Assembly: GCA_017405545.1 (NCBI GenBank)
Contig: JAFRAF010000214.1
Span: 1 to 6,236, forward strand
Source: Oscillospiraceae bacterium
GTDB lineage: Bacteria > Bacillota > Clostridia > Oscillospirales > Oscillospiraceae
Length of the DNA stretch: 6,236 bases
Direction of reading: 5' to 3'
Under the pieces are notes generated by a model, which was not told the origin of the DNA, ran no database searches, and was given only the letters and a program-made list of their open reading frames with translations. The translations under genes and the position numbers were made by a program. Below, in pieces: positions 1-5,315 of the stretch. Position 1 is the first letter of the stretch, and each line of letters opens with the position of its first letter.

Positions 1-334
1 CCAGCAGCGTCCGCAGCTTTTCGTTTTCATCCTCGATCTGGTCGTGCTCCCTGTAGCTCTCCTCCAGCTCGGCTATACGCTTTTTCAGCTGCTGGTTCTC
101 CTCCTCCAGCTGATCATAGCGGTATATATAGGAATACAGGTTCTCCATGGTCCCCACGAAGGAGGCCATGGCCTTGTGGAAGGGCCGGCCGGCCGTGGAA
201 AAAGCCGCCGAGGGGGCGTCCTTCCTCTCCGCCGAGGTGTTCATGGACACTATGGACAGGAGCACCACCAGCAGTGCCGCCGCTATTACAAGCAGTCCGT
301 GTTTTCGAAAGAAATTTTTCAACTTTATCTCCAT
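1..334 (-). CDS. mreC: Rod shape-determining protein MreC, N-terminal part (runs off left edge)
   Basis: MreC is a membrane-anchored scaffold of the elongasome that links cytoplasmic MreB to the periplasmic-side wall synthesis enzymes. The visible 111 residues show the family's N-terminal layout. There is a short basic tail (MEIKLKNFFRKH), one membrane segment at about residues 13-31 (GLLVIAAALLVVLLSIVSM), a linker, and a coiled coil from about residue 72. The coiled coil carries the typical pattern YDQLEEENQQLKKRI, then EDENEKLRTLL, just before the missing beta-barrel domain. The ATG at 334 is supported by a GAGG ribosome binding site about 8 nt upstream. It lies 52 bp downstream of maf on the same strand, so it is probably co-transcribed. 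mreB is not between maf and mreC, although the two often flank it in Clostridia. The C-terminal domain lies outside the window. Confidence 0.9.
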   Translation of the reverse strand, partial: MEIKLKNFFRKHGLLVIAAALLVVLLSIVSMNTSAERKDAPSAAFSTAGRPFHKAMASFVGTMENLYSYIYRYDQLEEENQQLKKRIAELEESYREHDQIEDENEKLRTLL

Positions 335-386
335 TCTGCCGCCTCGAAGCCGCGGCAAACAAGTATCTGTATCTCCGATTTGGAAC

Positions 387-965
387 TCAGGCGCTGAAAT
401 CAAAGCTCACGCCCGCGTCCCTGAGCATCTTATACAGCCTGTGCACGGGCAAACCCATCACATTGAAGAAGTCCCCGTCCATCCCCTCTATGAACACGGC
501 GCCAAGGCCCTGGGCCCCGTAGGCGCCCGCCTTGTCCATGGGCTCGCCCGAGCGGACATAGGCCCATATCTCATCGTCGCTCATCTCAGCGAAGCGCACC
601 CTCGTGCTCTCATGGGTCACGGCCCTGTATTCTCCGCGCAGTACGGCGACGCCAGTGCACACGGTGTGCTCCCGGCCGGAGAGCTCCCTTAGCATGCGAA
701 AGGCGTCCTGCTCGTCCAAGGGTTTTCCCATGGCCTCGCCGTCCAGAAACACAAGGGTGTCCGCCGCGATTATCACCGCGTCCCCCCCGGTCAGGGAGGC
801 TATCTGCTCTGCCTTGGCCCCGGCGATGAGCTCCACCGCCGCGCCGGGCTCAAGTCCCCGGGCGTCGGGCTCCCCCTGGGCCGGTCGAACTGTGAAATCC
901 TTTATGCCCATCCGGGCGAGAAGCTCCCGCCTTCTGGGCGATTTCGAGGCCAGTATTATCTCCAT
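387..965 (-). CDS. maf: Maf-family nucleoside triphosphate pyrophosphatase
   Basis: Maf proteins hydrolyse non-canonical or surplus nucleoside triphosphates (dTTP/UTP or m7GTP, depending on subfamily) to the monophosphate and pyrophosphate. They have been linked to septum inhibition. The protein is full length (192 aa). It shows the N-terminal nucleotide-binding motif ILASKSPRRRELL (residues 4-16), the ADTLV motif with the presumed catalytic Asp69, GKP at 80-82, LSGREHTVCTGV, KAGAYGAQG at 145-153, and GDFFNVMGLP near the end. KAGAYG plus a GDxxNVMGLP ending suits the YhdE-like dTTP/UTP-cleaving branch; this is inferred from motifs only. I chose the ATG at 965 because AGAGGAAAG lies 5-6 nt upstream and translation then begins directly with the conserved MEIILAS. 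An in-frame ATG at 992 would add nine residues without family support. It lies 45 bp after the U32 gene and 52 bp before mreC, consistent with one operon. It ends in TGA. Confidence 0.95.
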   Translation of the reverse strand: MEIILASKSPRRRELLARMGIKDFTVRPAQGEPDARGLEPGAAVELIAGAKAEQIASLTGGDAVIIAADTLVFLDGEAMGKPLDEQDAFRMLRELSGREHTVCTGVAVLRGEYRAVTHESTRVRFAEMSDDEIWAYVRSGEPMDKAGAYGAQGLGAVFIEGMDGDFFNVMGLPVHRLYKMLRDAGVSFDFSA

Positions 966-1010
966 CGCACTTTCCTCTGTCTGCTGTCGCAACAGGCCTT
1001 TTCAGGCGGC

Positions 1011-1955
1011 TTACTCATCCGGGTCCGGGCCCGCGAAGGGGTCCCGGACCGTGCCTCCGGGCCGGTATTCACCCCGGAAGGCGTAGGCGGATATTATCTG
1101 GGAGCACTCCTTGGCGTTTTCACTGGTGAACATTATCCTCGCGCCCCAGAGCCCCGACTCCGTTATGTCGGCGGGCCTGTCCGCCATCCATATCTTTCTG
1201 GTGCCCAGCACCAAGTTTTTTCCGTTTATCTCCTTCACTACAGGGTAGTTGAAGCCCTGTATGTCCGTGATGCCCGAATTAGTGCCGTATCCGGGCTGGG
1301 CGCTCAGGGGCGTCCCGTTTTCCCAGGCCATCACCGGATGCCTGCCGTACACGGCGTACTCCAGGGGCAGGGCCTTTGACAGGGCCTTGGCCTGGGCTAT
1401 GCTCAGCTCCTGTGAGCATATGGCCGATCTCAGCCCCAGCTCGCTGAGCACCAGCATGGTCTGGGAGTTGTAAACGTTCAGGCCGAAGTCCCCTCTGACC
1501 GTAAAGCCCAGCTGCTTTGCGGCCGTGACCTGGCCAAGGGTGTTGGCCATCACGTCGGTGACTCCTCTTCCGGCGGCGTATTTGAGCTGGGAGGCCAGCT
1601 GGGCCACATCCTCCGCCGCGAAGGACACGGGCAGGGACACGGCCACGCTTATATCCGGGGCCTCCAGAAAGGGTTCCAGCGCGCCGCCCCTGTCCCTTAT
1701 AAGCTCAAGGGGCATGGCCAGCACCCGTGGCCGCAGCTCCAAAAGCTCCGGCACCAGCTGTTCCGCCGAGCGCACGCTCACCGTGAGGCAGGGCGGCAGG
1801 GCGGCATTCACGTGTCTCAGGCCCAGATCATACTGGCCCTCTCTTATGTCCGGTACGGTGCGCCGCTTCTCCATTATATCCGACAGCACCGCGTGAAGCA
1901 TGTCGCTTATAGCGGAGTTCTCCACCTTCAATCCGCTGTCCACTATCAGATTCAC
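1011..1955 (-). CDS. C-terminal part of the U32/RlhA-like protein, after the in-frame TAG
   Basis: This is the continuation of the U32 protein at 2028-3098, not an independent gene as far as I can see. The frame is identical, and the 24 codons between the TAG and the GTG at 1955 encode family sequence (QLFRTGGTPF, typical of the DUF3656-like region of long U32 proteins). The homologous segment is thus really 1011-2027. The first possible alternative start (GTG at 1955) has no convincing ribosome binding site, so free re-initiation is doubtful. The segment contains the end of the DUF3656-like region. It then has a second barrel-like module with hallmark strings RGDFGLNVYNSQ, LSELGL and YAVYGRHPVMAWENG, and finally KIWMADR and ENAKECSQIISAY. 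Read through, the whole protein would be 695 codons, close to the length I recall for E. coli RlhA (about 650). The Cys residues usually found after the PLM.xENC-type motif are absent (WENG here). The frame ends in TAA. Confidence 0.75.
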   Translation of the reverse strand: MNLIVDSGLKVENSAISDMLHAVLSDIMEKRRTVPDIREGQYDLGLRHVNAALPPCLTVSVRSAEQLVPELLELRPRVLAMPLELIRDRGGALEPFLEAPDISVAVSLPVSFAAEDVAQLASQLKYAAGRGVTDVMANTLGQVTAAKQLGFTVRGDFGLNVYNSQTMLVLSELGLRSAICSQELSIAQAKALSKALPLEYAVYGRHPVMAWENGTPLSAQPGYGTNSGITDIQGFNYPVVKEINGKNLVLGTRKIWMADRPADITESGLWGARIMFTSENAKECSQIISAYAFRGEYRPGGTVRDPFAGPDPDE

Positions 1956-2027
1956 CCCGGCACCGTAGAAGGGCGTACCCCCGGTCCTGAAGAGCTGGGT
2001 CTGGAGGGTGGTCTGGTTTAAGGCTTT

Positions 2028-2030
2028 CTA
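2028..2030 (-). other. In-frame TAG codon inside the U32 reading frame
   Basis: On the minus strand the codons read CCG GCA TTT TAG AAA GCC TTA. Everything upstream and downstream in this frame encodes one conserved protein, so the TAG stands at codon 357 of 695. The four other visible stop codons in the window are TGA (maf) and TAA (end of the U32 frame, clc, phosphoribosyltransferase), so TAG is otherwise unused here; the sample is tiny. CAG (Gln), AAG (Lys), GAG (Glu) and TAC/TAT (Tyr) are each one substitution away. Confidence 0.9.
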
Positions 2031-3098
2031 AAATGCCGGCTCGGGTATAGGGCCCTTTGCCGTGGCTACGTTTCCTCTGTCATCTCTGGCGGCAAGGCGT
2101 ACAGGCTCGCCTCTGGTCACCGTGGCCGCGAAGCTCACCGGTATCCTGGGGTACTCCACCTTGTTATAGCCTCGCCTTATGGCGATAAGCGACTGCTCGT
2201 TCAGACTCTCCTTTGGGGGGAAGCCTATGAGCTCCACCCCGGCGCTGCCCGTGAAAAAGCCGTCGCTCAGGCCGCCGTTTGAGAAGGCCGCCAGCAGCTG
2301 CAACTCCCTTTCGGAGGGCTGTGTCCCTTTTTTCGCCGCCTGGGAGTACACAGCCGTGGCCAGCGCGGCGTATTCGGTGCGCCGCTCCAGGCCGCCGATG
2401 CGAATGCAGTCCACACCCGCCCTGGCCAGCTCACGTATGTGGCCCACAAGGCAGATGTCCTTCATGGTCAGAGGGTAGTGCACGGTGCGGCTGCCTGTGT
2501 TCCAGCGCTGTCGGCAGGGCTGCCCGCAGTTCCATTTCTCCCGTCCGCTGAACAGAGTGCCCATATGGCACTGTCCGCAGAGGCTGACGCACTGAGGTCC
2601 GTGTACGCAGACCTCCACCTCTGTATCCCTGTCGGACAGGGCCTCACATATTCTGCGTATGTTCTCAAGGCCGGTCTCTCTGCCTATGGCCACCCGCTTT
2701 ATGCCCGCCGCGGCGGCCACCATGGCGTCATAGTGGTTGCGTATGCCCATGGCCTCTCCGGCGAATATGGGCATGTCCGGCACGCACTGGCGCACTATGC
2801 GCAGCACGCCCAGGTCGTCCACTATCAGGGCGTCGACACCGGCTCTGGCCGATTTTCTGGCCGCGTCCGCAATAGCGGAAAAGTCCCTGTCAGTGGCGAA
2901 GCCGCCCAGCAGGACATAGCATTTCACGCCCCGCATACGGCAGTACATGGCCGCGTCCTGCAGGTTCTTGTCGGAGAACGCTTCTCCGCCCCGCCTGGCG
3001 ATAAGTCCGCCGTAGGGTATGTATATCGAGTCCGCTCCGCAGCCCACAACAGCCGCGACAGCTCCCGCCGTTCCGGCGGGGGACAATAGCTCTAACAT
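2028..3098 (-). CDS. U32 family protein (RlhA/collagenase-like), N-terminal part up to in-frame TAG
   Basis: U32 proteins were named peptidases, but well-studied members (E. coli RlhA, TrhP) hydroxylate 23S rRNA or tRNA and depend on conserved cysteines thought to bind an Fe-S cluster. The 356 residues start with the usual MLELLSPAG barrel opening and GADSIYIPYG. The signature EVCVHGPQCVSLCGQC follows at about 162-177, then CGQPCR at 191-196. Cys170, Cys177, Cys191 and Cys195 match the spacing of the family's cysteine set, and FSNGGLSDGFFTG at 272-284 is the late U32 motif. The ATG at 3098 has AAAGGA about 12 nt upstream, a somewhat long spacing. Translation stops at TAG (2030-2028) straight after GPIPEPAF. 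In homologues of this architecture the PEPA string runs on without a break into the DUF3656-like region, which here follows in the same frame. Either this is a pseudogene by one nonsense change or the stop is read through. The most likely role of the intact protein is RNA hydroxylation; the RlhA assignment is inference. Confidence 0.85.
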   Translation of the reverse strand: MLELLSPAGTAGAVAAVVGCGADSIYIPYGGLIARRGGEAFSDKNLQDAAMYCRMRGVKCYVLLGGFATDRDFSAIADAARKSARAGVDALIVDDLGVLRIVRQCVPDMPIFAGEAMGIRNHYDAMVAAAAGIKRVAIGRETGLENIRRICEALSDRDTEVEVCVHGPQCVSLCGQCHMGTLFSGREKWNCGQPCRQRWNTGSRTVHYPLTMKDICLVGHIRELARAGVDCIRIGGLERRTEYAALATAVYSQAAKKGTQPSERELQLLAAFSNGGLSDGFFTGSAGVELIGFPPKESLNEQSLIAIRRGYNKVEYPRIPVSFAATVTRGEPVRLAARDDRGNVATAKGPIPEPAF

Positions 3099-3122
3099 AA
3101 CTGAACAAAATCCTTTTACTTT

Positions 3123-3146
3123 AAACCCGGCCCCGAAGGGCTGTTT
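3123..3146 (-). other. UUCG-tetraloop hairpin in the U32 leader
   Basis: On the minus strand, GCCC-TTCG-GGGC forms a four-pair stem closed by a C(UUCG)G tetraloop (3130-3141). AAAC (3146-3143) can pair with GTTT (3126-3123) as an outer stem, with small internal bulges. It lies in the roughly 86-nt leader between the predicted transcription start near 3184 and the ATG at 3098. It is followed by TTTAAA rather than a real T-run, so I do not call it a terminator. Confidence 0.45.
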
Positions 3147-3190
3147 CCGATATGGCCGATATAATTAAAGCCATACTCTCCATTTTGCCT

Positions 3191-3219
3191 ATTATAGCAT
3201 ATCGACGCAAGCAGGAAAA
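3191..3219 (-). promoter_or_regulatory. Sigma-A promoter with extended -10 for the U32-maf-mreC operon
   Basis: On the minus strand a perfect TATAAT (3196-3191) is preceded directly by TGC, giving an extended -10 (TGnTATAAT). At a 17-bp spacing the -35 region is TTTTCC (3219-3214), a poor match, as is common when the -10 is extended. Transcription should start near 3184. No other convincing promoter is seen before mreC, so this may drive all three genes. Confidence 0.7.
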
Positions 3220-3295
3220 CACATAAAATGTAAAAATTTATCTCACCGGCTCATATAGCTCTTTCCCGACCGCGTCCCGCAGCGCCGGGGCCCAT

Positions 3296-3337
3296 GAGCA
3301 TAAGGCCCCGGGACCGCAGTCCCGGGGCCTTATGCTC
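3296..3337 (-). terminator. Perfect 19-bp-stem palindrome; probable terminator after clc
   Basis: The left arm 3296-3314 and right arm 3319-3337 are exact reverse complements (19 of 19) around a 4-nt loop. The stem core is GC-rich (GGCCCCGGGAC) with AT-rich ends (CATAAGG / CCTTATG). It lies 87 nt beyond the clc stop codon and about 100 bp upstream of the U32 promoter, where a terminator is expected. No long T-run follows on either strand (only CCTTATGCTC), so this is not a classic intrinsic terminator. It could instead be a dispersed palindromic element. Because it is symmetric it may act in both directions. Confidence 0.55.
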
Positions 3338-3424
3338 CGCTCGCTCGTTTCTTCACGCTTTATCAAATGGTTTATGGCGAATGCTTCAGTTTAGATATAT
3401 CTGCAGGCGCGCTGTATCGGGGAC

Positions 3425-4714
3425 TTATGCCCCGAACACGGCGCTGAATATGGCGTGCAGCTTCGACTTTACACAGAAAAAACCGAGTATCTCCCTGCCC
3501 CTATCCGCAAGCTCGGAAACACTCCTGCGTCCGGGTCCCGGCAGCAGGCTGCCCGCGAAGCAGGCCAGCAGCAGCCAGGGCAGAGCCCGCAGCGGAAAAC
3601 AGGTCAGGAGCGATACCGCCATGGGGACAGGTATCCTCTGTATCATGGTGAGTATAATGCCGCTGAGCATAATACAGGCAAAGATCGGATCTATGCCGAA
3701 AACGCGGCCCAGGGCGATACCGAAGCTCATGCACGCGAACACCACGGGAAACCAGTGGCCGCCCTTCCAGCCGGATTCTATGCATATATTTATCAGCACC
3801 AGCTTTACAAAGCCCATCACGATAAGCGTCAGCGTGCTGACGCCCGTATAGCCGCCCAGCAGCTCCATAGTCTCGTTTTGTCCGGAGAACATGCACATGG
3901 GCGCCAGAACGCCCACTATTCCAAGGCACGCTCCGCCTATGAGGCCGCAGCGCACATGCTTTCCCCTTTTCTTCATTTCCCCGAAGAAGAGGCGCATGCC
4001 CTTGCGTATGTACAGGTACAGCCAGCCCAATCCGAAGCCGATGGCCAGCAGGAAGGGGATGAAGGATATCTCCTGGGCCCCCACACTGTGCATTGGCACC
4101 CGCAGAAGCTGCAGCGCACCTCCGAAAAACGCGCACATCAGGGCAAAGGCCGCAGCAGCAGCGCCGATCAGCAGAGTCCAAAGCAAGGCGGCTCTGCTCG
4201 GCGGCTCAACCGGGATATCGCTGTGCTCGGGCGGCTCTCTGGAGAAGAGCTCACCCAAAAACTCCGTGTCGCTGCCGCCCTTGGTGACAAGGGTGTAGTT
4301 GAGGCAGCGCATCCAGTCCTCCGACCAGTACATAAGGCTGATGACCATACTGGTGAGCCCCGCCATGGGCCCCACGCTGCCCCCCAGTATCAGGGGCATG
4401 AGGGCGGTAAAGGCGTTTATAAAAATTTTATGATATGGGGATCGTCTGTCCCGCCGAAGGCGGGCAAAGGCCTCCTCCATGGTCTCGGGGTAATTGCCGA
4501 ACAGCACGTGCATGAGCCCTATCACAAGGCCTCCGCAGAGGCATACCAGCAGGGTATACAGGCGCCTGTCCATATCCCCGGGTCCCAGATCCCACACAAG
4601 ATGCGTACCGGAGGATATGAGCTTCATATAAAGCCAGAGCAGGACGCCCATGCTCGCCCCGCATACAAGGGCGAAGCCCGCAACGCGCAGCCGGGCATTG
4701 TTCTTGTCTTTCAT
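3425..4714 (-). CDS. Divergent CLC-family chloride channel/transporter
   Basis: This is an integral membrane protein of 429 residues without CBS domains, about the length of bacterial CLC cores. It has many hydrophobic helices and recognisable, altered CLC signatures: FGNYPET at 72-78 in place of GSGIPE, GGSVGP at 111-116 in place of GREGP, MFSGQNE at 275-281, and GGHWFP at 318-323 matching GxFxP. The residue at the gating/proton glutamate position (Glu148 in E. coli ClC) is Val114. In well-studied CLCs, loss of this glutamate uncouples proton exchange, so a passive or otherwise modified anion pathway is possible (inference). A charged loop at about 131-175 lengthens the segment between helices. 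I chose the ATG at 4714 because AGAGGA lies just upstream; an ATG at 4774 would fall before the predicted transcription start. It has its own promoter and appears monocistronic. The stop codon TAA sits inside a small hairpin (CGGGG/CCCCG, 3418-3434). Confidence 0.85.
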   Translation of the reverse strand: MKDKNNARLRVAGFALVCGASMGVLLWLYMKLISSGTHLVWDLGPGDMDRRLYTLLVCLCGGLVIGLMHVLFGNYPETMEEAFARLRRDRRSPYHKIFINAFTALMPLILGGSVGPMAGLTSMVISLMYWSEDWMRCLNYTLVTKGGSDTEFLGELFSREPPEHSDIPVEPPSRAALLWTLLIGAAAAAFALMCAFFGGALQLLRVPMHSVGAQEISFIPFLLAIGFGLGWLYLYIRKGMRLFFGEMKKRGKHVRCGLIGGACLGIVGVLAPMCMFSGQNETMELLGGYTGVSTLTLIVMGFVKLVLINICIESGWKGGHWFPVVFACMSFGIALGRVFGIDPIFACIMLSGIILTMIQRIPVPMAVSLLTCFPLRALPWLLLACFAGSLLPGPGRRSVSELADRGREILGFFCVKSKLHAIFSAVFGA

Positions 4715-4764
4715 ATATCCTCTATAATAAATCAAAAAAGAAGTGCTGATTTCAAGCCGAGCAG

Positions 4765-4793
4765 AGTATAACAAATCACATCGGCTTTGTCAA
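4765..4793 (-). promoter_or_regulatory. Near-consensus sigma-A promoter of the clc gene
   Basis: On the minus strand: TTGACA (4793-4788, 6/6), a 17-bp spacer, and TATACT (4770-4765, 5/6). The start should lie near 4758, giving a leader of about 44 nt with AGAGGA before the ATG at 4714. The -35 begins only 13 bp beyond the T-run of the upstream small RNA, so the two transcription units are tightly packed. Confidence 0.8.
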
Positions 4794-4806
4794 AGTTATG
4801 GTGACG

Positions 4807-4841
4807 AAAAAAAGCGCGGGCCGCGTGGTTCTGCGGCCCGC
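4807..4841 (-). terminator. Intrinsic terminator of the small RNA
   Basis: On the minus strand GCGGGCCGC (4841-4833) and GCGGCCCGC (4824-4816) form a perfect 9-bp GC stem around an 8-nt loop. GC and then seven T residues (4813-4807) follow. On the plus strand the stem is followed by A residues, so it is directional. No protein gene on the minus strand ends here, which is the main reason to look for an RNA gene upstream. Confidence 0.88.
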
Positions 4842-4929
4842 AAAAATGGGGTTGTGGGATAAAGATATGAGCTGCTTGTCTTCACCCGGAAGACCAATCC
4901 GGCAATTCCCTTGCCACTGGATAAGCTGC
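4807..4929 (-). ncRNA. Candidate small RNA gene, about 123 nt, unknown family
   Basis: A complete transcription unit with no protein-coding content is visible on the minus strand. A promoter at 4936-4964 should start it near 4929. It ends at an intrinsic terminator (stem 4816-4841, T-run to 4807). It contains no ATG. From 5' to 3' there is hairpin A (GGCAA-GGGAA-TTGCC, 4915-4901, with AUCC/GGAU able to extend it past a 3-nt bulge). Hairpin B follows (GTCTTC-CGGGT-GAAGAC, 4894-4878), then an unpaired stretch with UCCCACAACCCC (4859-4848), then the terminator. The C-rich stretch could bind Shine-Dalgarno sequences of other mRNAs, as in some Gram-positive small RNAs, or pair with the G-rich loops A and B. 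I compared it from memory with 6S, SRP RNA, tmRNA, RNase P RNA and common riboswitches and saw no match. It could also be a leader that affects clc, which lies directly downstream, though clc has its own promoter. Confidence 0.65.
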
Positions 4930-4935
4930 GATTTT

Positions 4936-4964
4936 ATGATAACTCCCCCGTGCAGATTTGTAAA
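4936..4964 (-). promoter_or_regulatory. Sigma-A promoter of the small RNA
   Basis: On the minus strand: TTTACA (4964-4959, 5/6), a 17-bp spacer, and TATCAT (4941-4936, 5/6). The predicted start is the G at 4929. Its position about 120 bp before a directional intrinsic terminator, with no reading frame between, supports a small RNA gene. Confidence 0.65.
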
Positions 4965-4971
4965 TAGGAAC

Positions 4972-5001
4972 TTTTGTCGGCTGTTGACAAGTTTTGTCGA
5001 C
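4972..5001 (+). promoter_or_regulatory. Cluster of Spo0A-box-like sites upstream of the small RNA promoter
   Basis: Two direct repeats spaced exactly 20 bp apart resemble the Spo0A box TTTTGTCRAA: TTTTGTCGGC (4972-4981, 8/10) and TTTTGTCGAC (4992-5001, 9/10). Between them, on the opposite strand, is TTGTCAAC (4990-4983), containing TGTCAA. The cluster ends 8 bp upstream of the small RNA -35. That is a usual place for an activator, at about -43 to -72 from the predicted start. Spo0A binding is inferred from the match; another regulator with TTGTC/GACAA half-sites is possible. Confidence 0.45.
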
Positions 5002-5315
5002 GATAATTCCCATTTTTAAGAACTTTTTTAAATGATACGTTGAAAATGTCCGCCGCAGAGCTTTTGCCCCTTGAAAACATCGTAAAAATGCTTCATAATG
5101 GAGCCGTTGGCATCAGCTTATTCTGATGATATGATTATCTTAACGGGGCGGGGCTTTAACTTGAAGGACAATGGGAAAAGTGATAAGATATCGTTAAGAT
5201 TTGCACATTCCGACAGAAACCGGAAAAGCCGCACATTTTCCATTGTATTTCAGATAACTGCGCATAATCAACCATATTGTACCGTCCGTCCCTCCCAGGG
5301 CAAGGGCGGAGCACA
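5002..5315. other. Gene-free, AT-richer intergenic stretch with inverted repeats
   Basis: I see no credible protein gene here. Short open frames on both strands (for example 5098-5325 plus, 5156-5350 minus) show no recognisable family. The 5156-5350 frame also has no ribosome binding site that I can see. Visible structure: a hairpin CATCAG-CTTATT-CTGATG (5111-5128); the 9-bp inverted repeat ATCTTAACG (5137-5145) / CGTTAAGAT (5192-5200); an imperfect 15-bp inverted repeat (5168-5182 against 5232-5246, 13 of 15 matching); and GGAAAA/TTTTCC (5222-5241). It may hold regulatory structure or a decayed gene. Confidence 0.5.

Noticed and set aside
2439..3089. A 216-codon plus-strand frame over the U32 gene
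   Set aside because: It is antisense to conserved U32 sequence and the product matches no family I know.
3455..4771. A 438-codon open frame on the plus strand, antisense to the CLC gene
   Set aside because: It is the mirror of a GC-rich gene. Its product is low-complexity, rich in His, Ala, Gln and Gly, with no recognisable domain. The opposite strand has clear CLC motifs, a ribosome binding site and a promoter.
4847..4925. DnaA-box-like strings (TTATCC, and TGTGGGATAA with an extra base), suggesting an origin
   Set aside because: None matches TTATNCACA exactly. There are only two weak copies, and no dnaA, dnaN or AT-rich unwinding element is nearby.
4807..4929. Small RNA as 6S RNA, SRP RNA or a known riboswitch
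   Set aside because: It is too short and lacks the long central bubble of 6S RNA. The GGUCAGG/GGAAGCAGC core of SRP RNA is absent. No aptamer signature I know is present.
4984..5012. A plus-strand promoter starting with TTGACA at 4984
   Set aside because: No -10 lies at 16-18 bp (the position holds TTCCCA), and the hexamer is better explained as part of the repeated TTGTC/GACAA sites.
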